From Sphingomonas sp. (GTDB lineage Bacteria > Pseudomonadota > Alphaproteobacteria > Sphingomonadales > Sphingomonadaceae), in assembly GCA_019635535.1 (NCBI GenBank), contig JAHBZH010000001.1, positions 1,082,995-1,146,994 on the forward strand: 64,000 bases of DNA, given 5' to 3'. The notes under the pieces are model-generated. The model had not been told where the DNA came from. It saw only the letters and a list, made by a program, of their open reading frames with translations, and made no database searches. Each line of letters starts with the position of its first letter. Positions within the stretch are counted from its first letter, which is position 1. Position numbers and translations under genes: made by a program. Positions 49,763 to 57,789 of this stretch are shown one piece after another.

Positions 49763-50944
49763 CTACAGCGCCTGCCCGGCGGCCCACCCGCTAGCCCATG
49801 CCCACTGAAAATTATAGCCCCCCAGCCATCCGGTGACGTCCACCGCCTCGCCGATCGCGTAAAGGCCGGGCACCTTGCGGGCCTCCATCGTCTGCGAGGA
49901 GAGATCGGCGGTGCTGATCCCGCCCACCGTCACCTCCGCCTTGGCGAAGCCCTCGCTGCCATTGGGCCGGAAGCGCCAGTCGGCCAGCCGCGCCGCCGCC
50001 GCGCGCAGCTTGGCGTCGGGCAGGTTGGCGAGCTCGCCCCGCAGGCCGATCCTCTTCGCCAGCGCTTCGGCCAGCCGGTCCGGCAGCAGCTCGCCGATCA
50101 GGGTGTGGAAATGCGTCTTCGGCCGCGCGCGCTTGGCCGCGACCGGCCAGTCCGCCGCCTGGCCCGGCAGGAAATCCACGCCGATCTCCTCGCCTTTGCG
50201 CCAATAGGAGGAGATTTGCAGGATCGCCGGCCCTGATAAACCGCGATGCGTGAACAATGCCGCCTCGCGAAACGCCGCCTTGCCCGCCCGCGCCACCACC
50301 TCGGCGGAAACGCCGGACAGCTCGCGGAACAGCAGATCCTCGCCGCTCAGCGTCAGCGGCACGAGCGCCGGGCGCGGCTCCACCACCTTGAGCCCGAATT
50401 GCCGGGCGAGATCGTAGGCGAAGCCGGTCGCGCCCATCTTCGGGATCGACGGCCCGCCGGTCGCGATCACCAGCGCCGGCGCCGTCGCGGCCTCGTCGCC
50501 GTATCGCACCGTGTAAAGCCCGTCCGCATGGCGCACCTCCGCGATCGGGCGCCCCAGCGCGATCCGCACATTTCCCTTCGCGCATTCGGCCATCAGCAGC
50601 CCGACGATCTCCTTCGCCGAACCGTCGCAGAAGAGCTGCCCCAGCGTCTTCTCGTGCCAGGCGATCTTGTAGCGATCGACCAGCGCGATGAAGTCGGCCG
50701 GCGTGTAGCGTCCCAATGCCGACTTGGCGAAATGCGGATTGGCGGAGAGGAAGCGGTCGGGCGCGGTGTGGACATTGGTGAAGTTGCACCGCCCGCCGCC
50801 GGAGATCAGGATCTTCTTCCCCGGCCGCTCGGCATGGTCGATCACCAGCACCCGCCGCCCGCGCTGCCCCGCCACCCCCGCGCACATCAACCCGGCGCCG
50901 CCCGCGCCGAGGATGATCGCGTCATAGGTGGTGGGCGCCGTCAT
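49763..50944 (-). CDS. HI0933/BaiN-family FAD flavoprotein (NAD(P)/FAD-dependent oxidoreductase)
   Basis: 393 residues from the ATG at 50944. N-terminal FAD motif AIILGAGGAGLMCAGVAGQRG (9-29), then the family hallmark GKKILISGGGRCNFTN (about 43-58), and near the end NFQWAWASGWAAGQAL with the FAD-contacting VTGWLGGYN. The family includes RdsA- and BaiN-type reductases and many uncharacterised proteins; the substrate is unknown. It is probably cytoplasmic. It is transcribed in the same direction as the helicase but starts 75 bases away from it, and is divergent from the serine hydrolase gene. Confidence 0.9.
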   Translation of the reverse strand: MTAPTTYDAIILGAGGAGLMCAGVAGQRGRRVLVIDHAERPGKKILISGGGRCNFTNVHTAPDRFLSANPHFAKSALGRYTPADFIALVDRYKIAWHEKTLGQLFCDGSAKEIVGLLMAECAKGNVRIALGRPIAEVRHADGLYTVRYGDEAATAPALVIATGGPSIPKMGATGFAYDLARQFGLKVVEPRPALVPLTLSGEDLLFRELSGVSAEVVARAGKAAFREAALFTHRGLSGPAILQISSYWRKGEEIGVDFLPGQAADWPVAAKRARPKTHFHTLIGELLPDRLAEALAKRIGLRGELANLPDAKLRAAAARLADWRFRPNGSEGFAKAEVTVGGISTADLSSQTMEARKVPGLYAIGEAVDVTGWLGGYNFQWAWASGWAAGQAL

Positions 50945-51074
50945 GCCGCGCTCATGGCAGGCCGATATGGCCGCGTCACCCTCCATCAAAAGCGCAAGAT
51001 CGATCAGCATGCCCGCCTTGCCGGAGCCCCGCCGCCCTGCTTTAGTCCGGCAACACACGCGGGGAGGGGCTTTC

Positions 51075-52274
51075 ATGCGCATTCTGAACGGGTTCGTCCT
51101 GGCGCTCGCCGCCGCGTTCGGCACGGCGGCGTCGGCCGCCACATTGAACGACCGCGACCGCGCCGCGATCGAGGCGTTGGAGCAGCGCGTCGTGCCGCTG
51201 CCCGGCCCGCGCGTTCCCGGCGACGGCCCGGCGCCGCTCGCCCGGCGCATGGCGGAGCGCAACGTGCCGGCGGTCAGCGTCGCCTATATCGAAAATGGCC
51301 GGGTCAAATGGACCCGCGCCTATGGCGAGGCGGTCGCCGGCTCGGGCCGCGTCGCCACGCCCGACACGCTCTTCCAGGCCGCCTCGATGAGCAAGGCGGT
51401 CGCCGCCGCCGGCGCGCTGCGCCTGGTCGATCGCGGTCGCCTGTCGCTCGACGAGGACGTCAACCAGCGCCTGCGCGGCTGGCGCGTGCCCGATGCGCCG
51501 GAGGCCAGCCCCGAGCGCGTCACCCTGCGCCGCCTGCTCAGCCACACCGCCGGGCTCAGCGTCGCCGGCTATCCCGGCTATGCCGCCGGCGCGGGCGCGC
51601 CGCGCATCGCCGACAGCCTTGCCGGGCGAGCGCCCGCCAACACCGCCGCGGTCCGCGCCTTCGCCGTGCCGGGCGCGCAGCTCGCTTATTCGGGCGGCGG
51701 CTACAGCGTCGCGCAGCTTCTGATCGCCGAGCAGGCGGGCGGCGATTTCGCCCGGGCCATGCGCGATGCCGTGCTGCGCCCCGCCCGGATGACCCGCTCG
51801 ACCTTCGATCAGCGCCTGCCGGCCAACGCTGCCCACGGCCACAACGGCCAAGGCGTGCCGGTGCCGGGCGGCGCCAACACCTATCCCGAGTTGGCCGCCG
51901 CCGGCCTGTGGACGACGCCCGCGGACTATGGCCGCTTCCTGATCGCGCTGCAGGACTCCTGGGCCGGCCGGCGCGGCACGCTGCTCACCTGGCGGAGCGC
52001 CCGGGCGATGACGGCGCCGGTGCAGGCCCATTACGGCCTCGGCGTGATGGTCGGCAACAGCGACGGGCGCACGATCGTCACCCATGGCGGCTCGAACGAA
52101 GGCTTCCAGTGCCGCTTCGTCGCCTTCCTGGACGGCGCGCGCGAAGGGCTGGTGATCATGACCAACGGCGACAATGGCGGCGCGCTGGCCGCCGCCATCC
52201 AGCGCACCGTCGCCGACGCCTATGGCTGGGGCAACACCGCGCTCCCCCCCGTCCCCCGCGCGCCGGACGATTGA
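51075..52274 (+). CDS. Exported serine hydrolase of the class C beta-lactamase / DD-peptidase family
   Basis: 399 residues with a signal peptide (MRILNGFVLALAAAFGTAASA) preceded by GGGGAGGGG. The catalytic SxxK motif is Ser104-Met-Ser-Lys107 (FQAASMSKAVAAAG), the YxN-like motif is AYSGGGYSVAQL near residue 202-213, and a late HGG (IVTHGGSNEGF) serves as the KTG equivalent. This is the Pfam Beta-lactamase (serine hydrolase/esterase EstB/AmpC-like) group; antibiotic hydrolysis should not be assumed, since many act as esterases or D-amino peptidases. Confidence 0.9.
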   Translation: MRILNGFVLALAAAFGTAASAATLNDRDRAAIEALEQRVVPLPGPRVPGDGPAPLARRMAERNVPAVSVAYIENGRVKWTRAYGEAVAGSGRVATPDTLFQAASMSKAVAAAGALRLVDRGRLSLDEDVNQRLRGWRVPDAPEASPERVTLRRLLSHTAGLSVAGYPGYAAGAGAPRIADSLAGRAPANTAAVRAFAVPGAQLAYSGGGYSVAQLLIAEQAGGDFARAMRDAVLRPARMTRSTFDQRLPANAAHGHNGQGVPVPGGANTYPELAAAGLWTTPADYGRFLIALQDSWAGRRGTLLTWRSARAMTAPVQAHYGLGVMVGNSDGRTIVTHGGSNEGFQCRFVAFLDGAREGLVIMTNGDNGGALAAAIQRTVADAYGWGNTALPPVPRAPDD

Positions 52275-52390
52275 GGAGGGCGCGCGCGCAACGCCATAAC
52301 GGGACACCATGCTTGCCAGCATGTGCGCGGGCCGCCTAACCCTGCGGGCGGCGCCGGCCTTGGGGCGTCCGGTCAGTCGCAGGAGTCACG

Positions 52391-52747
52391 ATGTCGCATC
52401 CGTTCATGTCGTCCGCCCGAGCCTCTCTTGGCCTCGCCGTCCTGCTGCTCGCCGGGCTCGCGGCCTGCGGCGACGAACGGCCCTTGACCTATCGGCCCCC
52501 GCCCGAGGCGAGCGGCGTCAATCTGCGCTGCGGCGGTCTCGATATCGACGCCTTGGCGCGCGATGGCCGGCTGCAGGTCACGCCCGCCGGCGGCGATCCG
52601 GTGATGCTCGACACCCATCGTCCGGCGGCCGACGGCAGCGTCGTCCATGCCAAGGACGACATGCGGCTCGTCCGCCATCATGACGGGCGCTGGACGATGC
52701 ACGACGGCGCCCGCGCGGCCGTCTCGTGCGAGGAGCGGGCGCGCTAG
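52391..52747 (+). CDS. Small lipoprotein, possibly MliC-like
   Basis: 118 residues. A signal peptide with lipobox GLAAC (Cys26) is followed by about 90 residues with two further Cys (LRCGGLDID and VSCEERAR) that could form a disulfide, and a beta-rich pattern (GRLQVTPAGGDPVMLDT, DMRLVRHHDGRWTMHDG). The fold resembles membrane-bound C-type lysozyme inhibitors (MliC/PliC), but the typical sequence motif is not clear, so function remains open. It converges on the caspase-like gene. Confidence 0.7.
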   Translation: MSHPFMSSARASLGLAVLLLAGLAACGDERPLTYRPPPEASGVNLRCGGLDIDALARDGRLQVTPAGGDPVMLDTHRPAADGSVVHAKDDMRLVRHHDGRWTMHDGARAAVSCEERAR

Positions 52748-52768
52748 GCTGCGTCCTGGCGCGAAAGC

Positions 52769-53611
52769 TCAGGGAACCGGGAAGCTCTGCATCCCCGCGA
52801 CATAGACGTCGAACGGCAGGTCGCCCTGGCGCCACGGCGATTGCCGGCCCTGGGTCGATCGGTTCACCGCGACGGCGATCCGCCGGAAGGCGGTGTCGAG
52901 CGACTGGCGGCGGCGCAGCTCCGTCGCGGCGACATTGGCGAACGGACTGCCGGCGCCGGGCGTGCCGTCCTCCGCGACATTGCCCGGCTCGGTCGAGAAC
53001 AGCACCACCGCCGACAGGCCGCGCAGATTGCCGAGCTGGCTGAGGCCGCGATGCGAGGCCTGGAGCTCGGGAATCGACACGGTCGCGATGTCGCGGGTGT
53101 CGCTTTCCGGCCGGTCGATGCGCACGGTCTGCGAAGGCGCATTGCGCTGGAAGGGATTGTTGCGGCAGGCGTCGATGATCATCACCGTGCCGCGCGCCCG
53201 CTCGGTCAGCCGGGGCATCACCTGCTCCACGTCGATCAGCGCGGTGCCGTCGGCGGTCAGGAAATAGTTACGCCCCGACACCTGGATGGCGTGGCCCGCA
53301 TAATAGACCAGGGCGATGTCCGCCGGCGCCAGGCGCGCAATGAAGCCGGCCAGCTCCTGCTCCCAGCGCCGTTCGTCCGGCTCCTCGACGAGCCGCACGT
53401 CGGTCAGCCCGGCCTGGCGCAGCGAGCGGGCGATGGCGCGGCCGTCGACCAGGGTGTTGGCGAGGCGCAGTTCGGTATTTTCGGCCCCGTCATAGCTGAT
53501 CGCCAGCACCAGCGCCCGCACCTCGGCGCTGGCGGGCACGGAGGCGAAAGCGGCGACGAGCGCAAGCCCCAGCAGGATCCATCGCTTCGTGGCTTGCGCT
53601 CGTGCTCTCAT
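52769..53611 (-). CDS. Exported caspase-family (peptidase C14) protease
   Basis: 280 residues. A signal peptide (RWILLGLALVAAFASVPASAEV, cleavage near 30) leads into a caspase-hemoglobinase fold with the dyad His107 (LVYYAGHAIQV) and Cys149 (MIIDACRNNPF). The first strand VRALVLAISYDG is the usual caspase start, and DGRAIARSLRQAGL follows. Bacterial orthocaspases cleave after Arg/Lys. No extra regulatory domain, TPR or effector is attached, and the protein is exported. It is separated from the outer-membrane beta-barrel gene upstream on the same strand by 23 bases, so the two may be co-transcribed. Confidence 0.9.
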   Translation of the reverse strand: MRARAQATKRWILLGLALVAAFASVPASAEVRALVLAISYDGAENTELRLANTLVDGRAIARSLRQAGLTDVRLVEEPDERRWEQELAGFIARLAPADIALVYYAGHAIQVSGRNYFLTADGTALIDVEQVMPRLTERARGTVMIIDACRNNPFQRNAPSQTVRIDRPESDTRDIATVSIPELQASHRGLSQLGNLRGLSAVVLFSTEPGNVAEDGTPGAGSPFANVAATELRRRQSLDTAFRRIAVAVNRSTQGRQSPWRQGDLPFDVYVAGMQSFPVP

Positions 53612-53634
53612 ATGCGGCTCTCCCCCGCCTGCCT

Positions 53635-54651
53635 CTACAAGGAGAAGGTCAGGCCGATATTCAGACCGTGATTGACCCGCGGGTCGTCGAGCGACCTGGG
53701 TCCCGATATCGGGAAATAGAAGATGCCCCGGTAGCGCAGGTCAAGTGCCACATTGTCGCTCATGCGCAGCAGCATGCCCACCGAAATGTCCGGGCCGAAT
53801 GCGGTTTCCCCGCCGATCCGGCTTTCGGCCGTGGACACCTGGCCGTCCGGGGTGGTGAGGATCGTGGTGCCGCCGGACGCGGGCGAGTGGCTGAGATGCA
53901 CCAGCCCGTTCACATAGGTCAGCACCGATCGGCTGACCGGCACGAAGGCCGCGGCGCCGGCGCGGATCGAATAGGTCTCGCTTTCGCTGGTGTTGATGAA
54001 GGTCTGCGCCTGGCTGCCGATACCGATGTCGATATCGCCGTCGCCGGCCGCGAGGCTGATCAGGTTCGAGATGTTCGACGAGGAGGTGGTCGTCCCCGTG
54101 AACGTGCCCCGGCCGGTCACACGCTCGTAGCGGACGCCGCCGATCAGCGCGAAGGTTTCGTTGAGCCGATGCTGGGCGGTCAGTTCGAGGTCGAGGCGCT
54201 TGTACCTGGAATTGCCGGTCGTCGCCGTCACCAGCTGGTCGGTCGCCTCGAAGCCGAACGCCTCCAGCGTCAGCGTCTGGGTGGTGATCGTGCGGATCGT
54301 TCCGGTCGCCTTGCCGTAGAGGCCGGTGAAGGTGACCTGGGTGCGTTCGCCGCCGATCGTGACCGAAGCGCCGAACAGCGGGAAGAGCACCTGGGTGGAC
54401 GCGCCCGCGCCTTCGCCCGGCGTCAGCGTGAAGCCCGGCGCGGTCGGGTCCAGGATCCGGATCAGTTCGTCGAGATCGGCCAGATCGGTATCGGCCGTGG
54501 TCTCGATTCCGCCGAAACCGGACTGGCGTTGCTCGGTATTGTCGAAATAGAGCCCGAAACGCGGCGTGATGCTGATCTCCGCCGCCTGCGCGCCGACGGC
54601 GCCGAACATGGTTGCGAGCGCGAAGCCCGACATCAGCAATTGCTTTTTCAC
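53635..54651 (-). CDS. Outer-membrane beta-barrel-like protein, function unknown
   Basis: 338 residues with a clear signal peptide (MKKQLLMSGFALATMFGAVGAQA-AE). The mature protein is rich in alternating hydrophobic/polar strands (ITPRFGLYFDN, VTIGGERTQVTFTGLYG, LDLELTAQHRL, FALIGGVRYERVTG, ETYSIRAGAAAFVPV, MSDNVALDLRYRGIFYFP) and ends with a strand closing in LNIGLTFSL, as in BAM-assembled barrels, although the last residue is Leu rather than Phe. I do not recognise the specific family. It may form an operon with the caspase-like gene that follows. Confidence 0.78.
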   Translation of the reverse strand: MKKQLLMSGFALATMFGAVGAQAAEISITPRFGLYFDNTEQRQSGFGGIETTADTDLADLDELIRILDPTAPGFTLTPGEGAGASTQVLFPLFGASVTIGGERTQVTFTGLYGKATGTIRTITTQTLTLEAFGFEATDQLVTATTGNSRYKRLDLELTAQHRLNETFALIGGVRYERVTGRGTFTGTTTSSSNISNLISLAAGDGDIDIGIGSQAQTFINTSESETYSIRAGAAAFVPVSRSVLTYVNGLVHLSHSPASGGTTILTTPDGQVSTAESRIGGETAFGPDISVGMLLRMSDNVALDLRYRGIFYFPISGPRSLDDPRVNHGLNIGLTFSL

Positions 54652-54811
54652 TTGGTTCTCCCCCTCTGGCGCACGATCGTGCGATCCCGTCCCGCGCCGC
54701 CGGAACAGCGCAAAGGCTTTCCGGGGCGATCCTGTCTCGTGCGCCTGCCCGCGTCCGTCATCCCACGATCAGGGTAAGCGGCGCCGGTTTCGCGCGGCGG
54801 CGGCCCCGCCA

Positions 54812-54843
54812 AAGAAAAAGGGCCGCCCCATCGGGACGGCCCT
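54812..54843 (-). terminator. Rho-independent terminator directly after rpoA
   Basis: AGGGCCGCCCC (54819-54829) pairs with GGGACGGCCCT (54833-54843) with one mismatch around a 3-base loop; on the minus strand it is followed by TTTTTCTTT. It lies 25 bases past the rpoA stop, at the place where rplQ would be expected. Confidence 0.87.
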
Positions 54844-54868
54844 TCGCATGTCACGCTTGGCGCAGGCT

Positions 54869-55930
54869 TCAGCCCAGCAATTCCTGCTCGAGCTTCTTGG
54901 CCATTTCCTCGATATTCTCCGGCGGCCAGCCGGGGATGTCCATGCCGAGCCGCAGGCCCATGCTCGCCAGCACTTCCTTGATCTCGTTCAGGGACTTGCG
55001 GCCGAAATTCGGCGTGCGGAGCATCTCGGCCTCGGTCTTCTGGACCAGGTCGCCGATATAGATGATGTTGTCGTTCTTGAGGCAGTTGGCGCTGCGCACC
55101 GACAGCTCCAGCTCGTCCACCTTCTTGAGCAGGTAGCGGTTGAGCTGGTTGGCGTCGGCCTCGCTCTGCTCGGCGCTCGGCGCGGCGATGCCGGCCATGG
55201 TCGGCACGCTCACCATGCCCTCGTCGAAATGGACGAAGAGCTGGAGCTGGTCCTGCAGGATCCGCGCGGCATAAGCGAGCGCGTCGTCCGGGCTCACCGT
55301 GCCGTCCGTGTCGACGGTCAGCGTCAGCTTGTCATAGTCGAGCTCCTGCCCGACGCGGGTGTTCTCGACCTTGTAGCTGACCTGGCGCACCGGGCTGAAC
55401 AGCGCGTCGACCGGGATCAGGCCGATCGGCGCGTCGGCCGGGCGGTTGGCGGCGGCGGCGACATAGCCCTTGCCGGTCTCGGCGACGAGCTCCATGTTCA
55501 GCGTCGCGCCCTCGTCGAGGTGGCAGATGACGAGATCGGGGTTCATCACCTCGATGTCGCCGGTCACCGCGATCTGGCCGGCGGTCACCTCGCCCGGGCC
55601 GGTGGCGGAAAGCTGGAGCCGCTTGGCGCCTTCGCCTTCCATCTTGAGCGCGATCTGCTTCACGTTGAGCACGATGTCGGTCACGTCCTCGCGGACGCCC
55701 GCGAGGCTGCTGAACTCGTGCAGCACGCCCTCGATCTTGATCGAGGTGACGGCGGCGCCCTGGAGCGAGGAGAGGAGGACGCGGCGGAGCGAGTTGCCGA
55801 GCGTCAGGCCGAAGCCGCGCTCGAGCGGCTCGGCGACGAACGCGGCCTTGCGGCGGCTGTCGCCTCCGGCCTTCTTCTCCAGCGCGTTGGGCTTCTTCAT
55901 TTCCTGCCAGTTCTTTGCGTTGACGGCCAT
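54869..55930 (-). CDS. rpoA: DNA-directed RNA polymerase subunit alpha
   Basis: 353 residues (E. coli 329). The N-terminal dimerisation domain has [44 protein letters not shown]; the C-terminal DNA/activator-binding domain has [45 protein letters not shown]. The end [11 protein letters not shown] lies 25 bases before a terminator. The gene follows rpsM and rpsK on the minus strand, but rplQ, its usual next neighbour, is not present. The start at 55930 has AGGGAACATC upstream; the frame is open further upstream but only the [10 protein letters not shown] start is conserved. Confidence 0.98.
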   Translation of the reverse strand: MAVNAKNWQEMKKPNALEKKAGGDSRRKAAFVAEPLERGFGLTLGNSLRRVLLSSLQGAAVTSIKIEGVLHEFSSLAGVREDVTDIVLNVKQIALKMEGEGAKRLQLSATGPGEVTAGQIAVTGDIEVMNPDLVICHLDEGATLNMELVAETGKGYVAAAANRPADAPIGLIPVDALFSPVRQVSYKVENTRVGQELDYDKLTLTVDTDGTVSPDDALAYAARILQDQLQLFVHFDEGMVSVPTMAGIAAPSAEQSEADANQLNRYLLKKVDELELSVRSANCLKNDNIIYIGDLVQKTEAEMLRTPNFGRKSLNEIKEVLASMGLRLGMDIPGWPPENIEEMAKKLEQELLG

Positions 55931-56019
55931 GATGTTCCCTTGGCTGTTGGGGAAGCTGGGACGGCTTCCCTGGGTATCTCGAAACTGTGCGGCGGCCCGC
56001 CGGGGCGGGCGCGCCGGAA

Positions 56020-56409
56020 TCAGACGCGGCGGCGCTTGGAGGGGCGGACGCCGTTGTGCGGGATCGGGGTCACGTCGCGGATCGAGGTGATCGTGAAGCC
56101 GACCGCCTGGAGGGCGCGCAGCGCGCTTTCGCGGCCCGAGCCCGGACCCTTCACCTCGACCTCGAGCGTACGCACGCCATGCTCGGCGGCCTTCTTGCCG
56201 GCGTCCTCGGCGGCGACCTGGGCGGCATAGGGCGTCGACTTGCGGCTGCCCTTGAAGCCCATCATGCCGGCCGACGACCACGCGATGGCGTTGCCCTGGG
56301 CGTCGGTGATGGTGATCATCGTGTTGTTGAAGCTGGCGTTCACATGGGCGACGCCGGCGGTGATGTTCTTGCGCTCGCGACGGCGGAGGCGCTGCGGTTC
56401 ACGTGCCAT
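56020..56409 (-). CDS. rpsK: 30S ribosomal protein S11
   Basis: 129 residues, the same as E. coli. It forms the 30S platform. Contains [26 protein letters not shown], the [22 protein letters not shown] block and ends [18 protein letters not shown]. It is separated from rpsM by 123 bases that include a dispersed repeat, and from rpoA by 89 bases. Confidence 0.99.
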   Translation of the reverse strand: MAREPQRLRRRERKNITAGVAHVNASFNNTMITITDAQGNAIAWSSAGMMGFKGSRKSTPYAAQVAAEDAGKKAAEHGVRTLEVEVKGPGSGRESALRALQAVGFTITSIRDVTPIPHNGVRPSKRRRV

Positions 56410-56460
56410 CTGACTTTAATTCCCTGATCCGTTCGGGGGCCGTGTTGCGTGCCCCCTGAA

Positions 56461-56496
56461 ACCCGTTCGGGCTGAGCCTGTCGAAGCCCTGCCCTT
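56461..56496. repeat. Dispersed repeat inside the rpsM-rpsK gap
   Basis: ACCCGTTCGGGCTGAGCCTG and following bases match the repeat at 47876-47911 at 35 of 36 positions in the same orientation. It is followed by a small hairpin GCCGGA-TGCC-TCCGGC (56503-56518). Both lie between two ribosomal protein genes that normally are close together. Confidence 0.85.
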
Positions 56497-56532
56497 GCTT
56501 GAAGCCGGATGCCTCCGGCGGAGAAGAAGCTG

Positions 56533-56901
56533 CTACTTCTTCTTCCCGGCGATCGGCTTGGCCTTGCCCTTGCGGGTGCGCGCGTTGGTGTGCGTGCGCT
56601 GGCCGCGGACCGGCAGGCCCTTGCGATGGCGAAGCCCGCGATAGCAGGCCAGATCCATCAGCCGCTTGATGTTCATCGCCGTCTCGCGCCGCAGGTCGCC
56701 CTCGACCATGTGGTCGGCGTCGATCGTCTCGCGCAGGTGCAGGACTTCCTGGTCGGTCAGGTCCTGGACGCGGCGCTCGGCGGGGATGCCCAGCTTGGCG
56801 GTGATGGCCTTGGCCTTGGTGCGGCCGATGCCGTGGATGTAGGTCAGCGCGATCTCGACGCGCTTGTTGGTCGGGATGTTGACGCCCGCGATACGTGCCA
56901 T
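56533..56901 (-). CDS. rpsM: 30S ribosomal protein S13
   Basis: 122 residues (E. coli 118), starting [30 protein letters not shown] and ending [15 protein letters not shown]. It forms the 30S head and intersubunit bridges. First gene of a three-gene rpsM-rpsK-rpoA unit on the minus strand, with its own strong promoter at 57034-57062. In relatives it normally follows adk on the same strand as the spc cluster. Confidence 0.99.
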   Translation of the reverse strand: MARIAGVNIPTNKRVEIALTYIHGIGRTKAKAITAKLGIPAERRVQDLTDQEVLHLRETIDADHMVEGDLRRETAMNIKRLMDLACYRGLRHRKGLPVRGQRTHTNARTRKGKAKPIAGKKK

Positions 56902-57033
56902 ATTCTTCTATTCTCCTGCTCCACGGGCCGCATGGCGGAGCGGCCCATCTCAGCGCTTCGAAAAACCCGCAAACAGGCAAAGCCGACGCGCGCACAGGTG
57001 CGCCGCCGGAGGACCGGTTAACGGGATGGAGCG

Positions 57034-57062
57034 CAGATAGGTTGTGCGACAGGAGGAGTCAA
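57034..57062 (-). promoter_or_regulatory. Probable sigma-70 promoter of rpsM-rpsK-rpoA
   Basis: On the minus strand TTGACT (complement of 57057-57062) and TATCTG (complement of 57034-57039) are separated by 17 bases. Transcription would begin near 57027, leaving a leader of about 125 bases before rpsM. Confidence 0.68.
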
Positions 57063-57102
57063 GCGCTCCCGAAGCGCCTTCCATCCGATTCTGACAGCGC
57101 TG

Positions 57103-57711
57103 TCAGCGCCCCGTGCGCGTGCACAGCGTGTCGGCGAGAAAGACCTGCCGGTTCACCGTTTCGAGCGCTTCGCGGGCCGAGCCGTTCCAGCCGCGCTCGC
57201 GGCAGAAGCGGTCGGCGGTCTGCGCCGCGCAATTGGCGGTCGCCTGGCCGCGCTCGCAGGCCGGCACGCGACGGCCGTTGCGGACCGGCGCGGGGAAGAA
57301 TTCGGCGGCCATGCCGCGCAGCGAACGCTCCTGCGCGGGCGGCTCCGGTTGCCAGCCGCCGGGCAGCGGGCGCATCGAGCCCACCCGGTCGAGGAAATTG
57401 ACCTGGCGCCGCAGGTCCGCCGAGTCGCGATCTACGGTCGTGCAGCGCCCGCGATAATTGGAGAGGGTGCACAGCTCCCAGCGACCCTGGCGCACCCGGA
57501 TCGAACGCACCGGCCAGGCGAGCCGGAGATCGGGCTCGGCCCGGCTGACGTTGACTGCGGGGCCGGCAAATCCGACGTCGCGATAGATGATCGCCTCGCC
57601 CCGGAATCCGGGGCTTGGTCGGCGCTCCTCGGGCTGCGCGCCGGCCGGCGCGGCGAACGAAAGAACGGTCAGGCCGACAATGATGCCAAGGGTCGGGACA
57701 GGGCGTTTCAT
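57103..57711 (-). CDS. Exported beta/gamma-crystallin-like protein
   Basis: 202 residues from the ATG at 57711 (GGAG six bases before; an upstream ATG at 57726 is possible). Signal peptide MKRPVPTLGIIVGLTVLSFAAPAGAQ. Residues about 40-110 look like one beta/gamma-crystallin fold: GEAIIYRDVGFAGPAVNVSRAEPDLR, VRSIRVRQGRWELCTLSNYRGRCTTVDRDSADLR with the usual YRG and W/Y corner. The C-terminal 90 residues contain five Cys (VPACERGQATANCAAQTADRFCRERGW ... TLCTRTG) and may form a second disulfide-bonded helical part. No calcium-binding (N/D)(N/D)XX(S/T)S motif is evident. Function is unknown. Confidence 0.78.
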   Translation of the reverse strand: MKRPVPTLGIIVGLTVLSFAAPAGAQPEERRPSPGFRGEAIIYRDVGFAGPAVNVSRAEPDLRLAWPVRSIRVRQGRWELCTLSNYRGRCTTVDRDSADLRRQVNFLDRVGSMRPLPGGWQPEPPAQERSLRGMAAEFFPAPVRNGRRVPACERGQATANCAAQTADRFCRERGWNGSAREALETVNRQVFLADTLCTRTGR

Positions 57712-57789
57712 GGCGCTCTCCATCATTGCCCCCCAAGGCCTTCATAACATGAGCCGCGCGCATTTCGAAGCGCGTGGGGATCGCCCGGA

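Noticed and set aside
51075..52274. Class C beta-lactamase conferring resistance
   Set aside because: The SxxK and downstream motifs are shared with esterases and peptidases; there is no AmpR-type regulator, and the typical AmpC YSN and KTG motifs are not exact.
54652..54868. rplQ or a remnant of it after rpoA
   Set aside because: Both strands were read; there is only a terminator and a promoter-like region for the beta-barrel gene, with no L17-like sequence.
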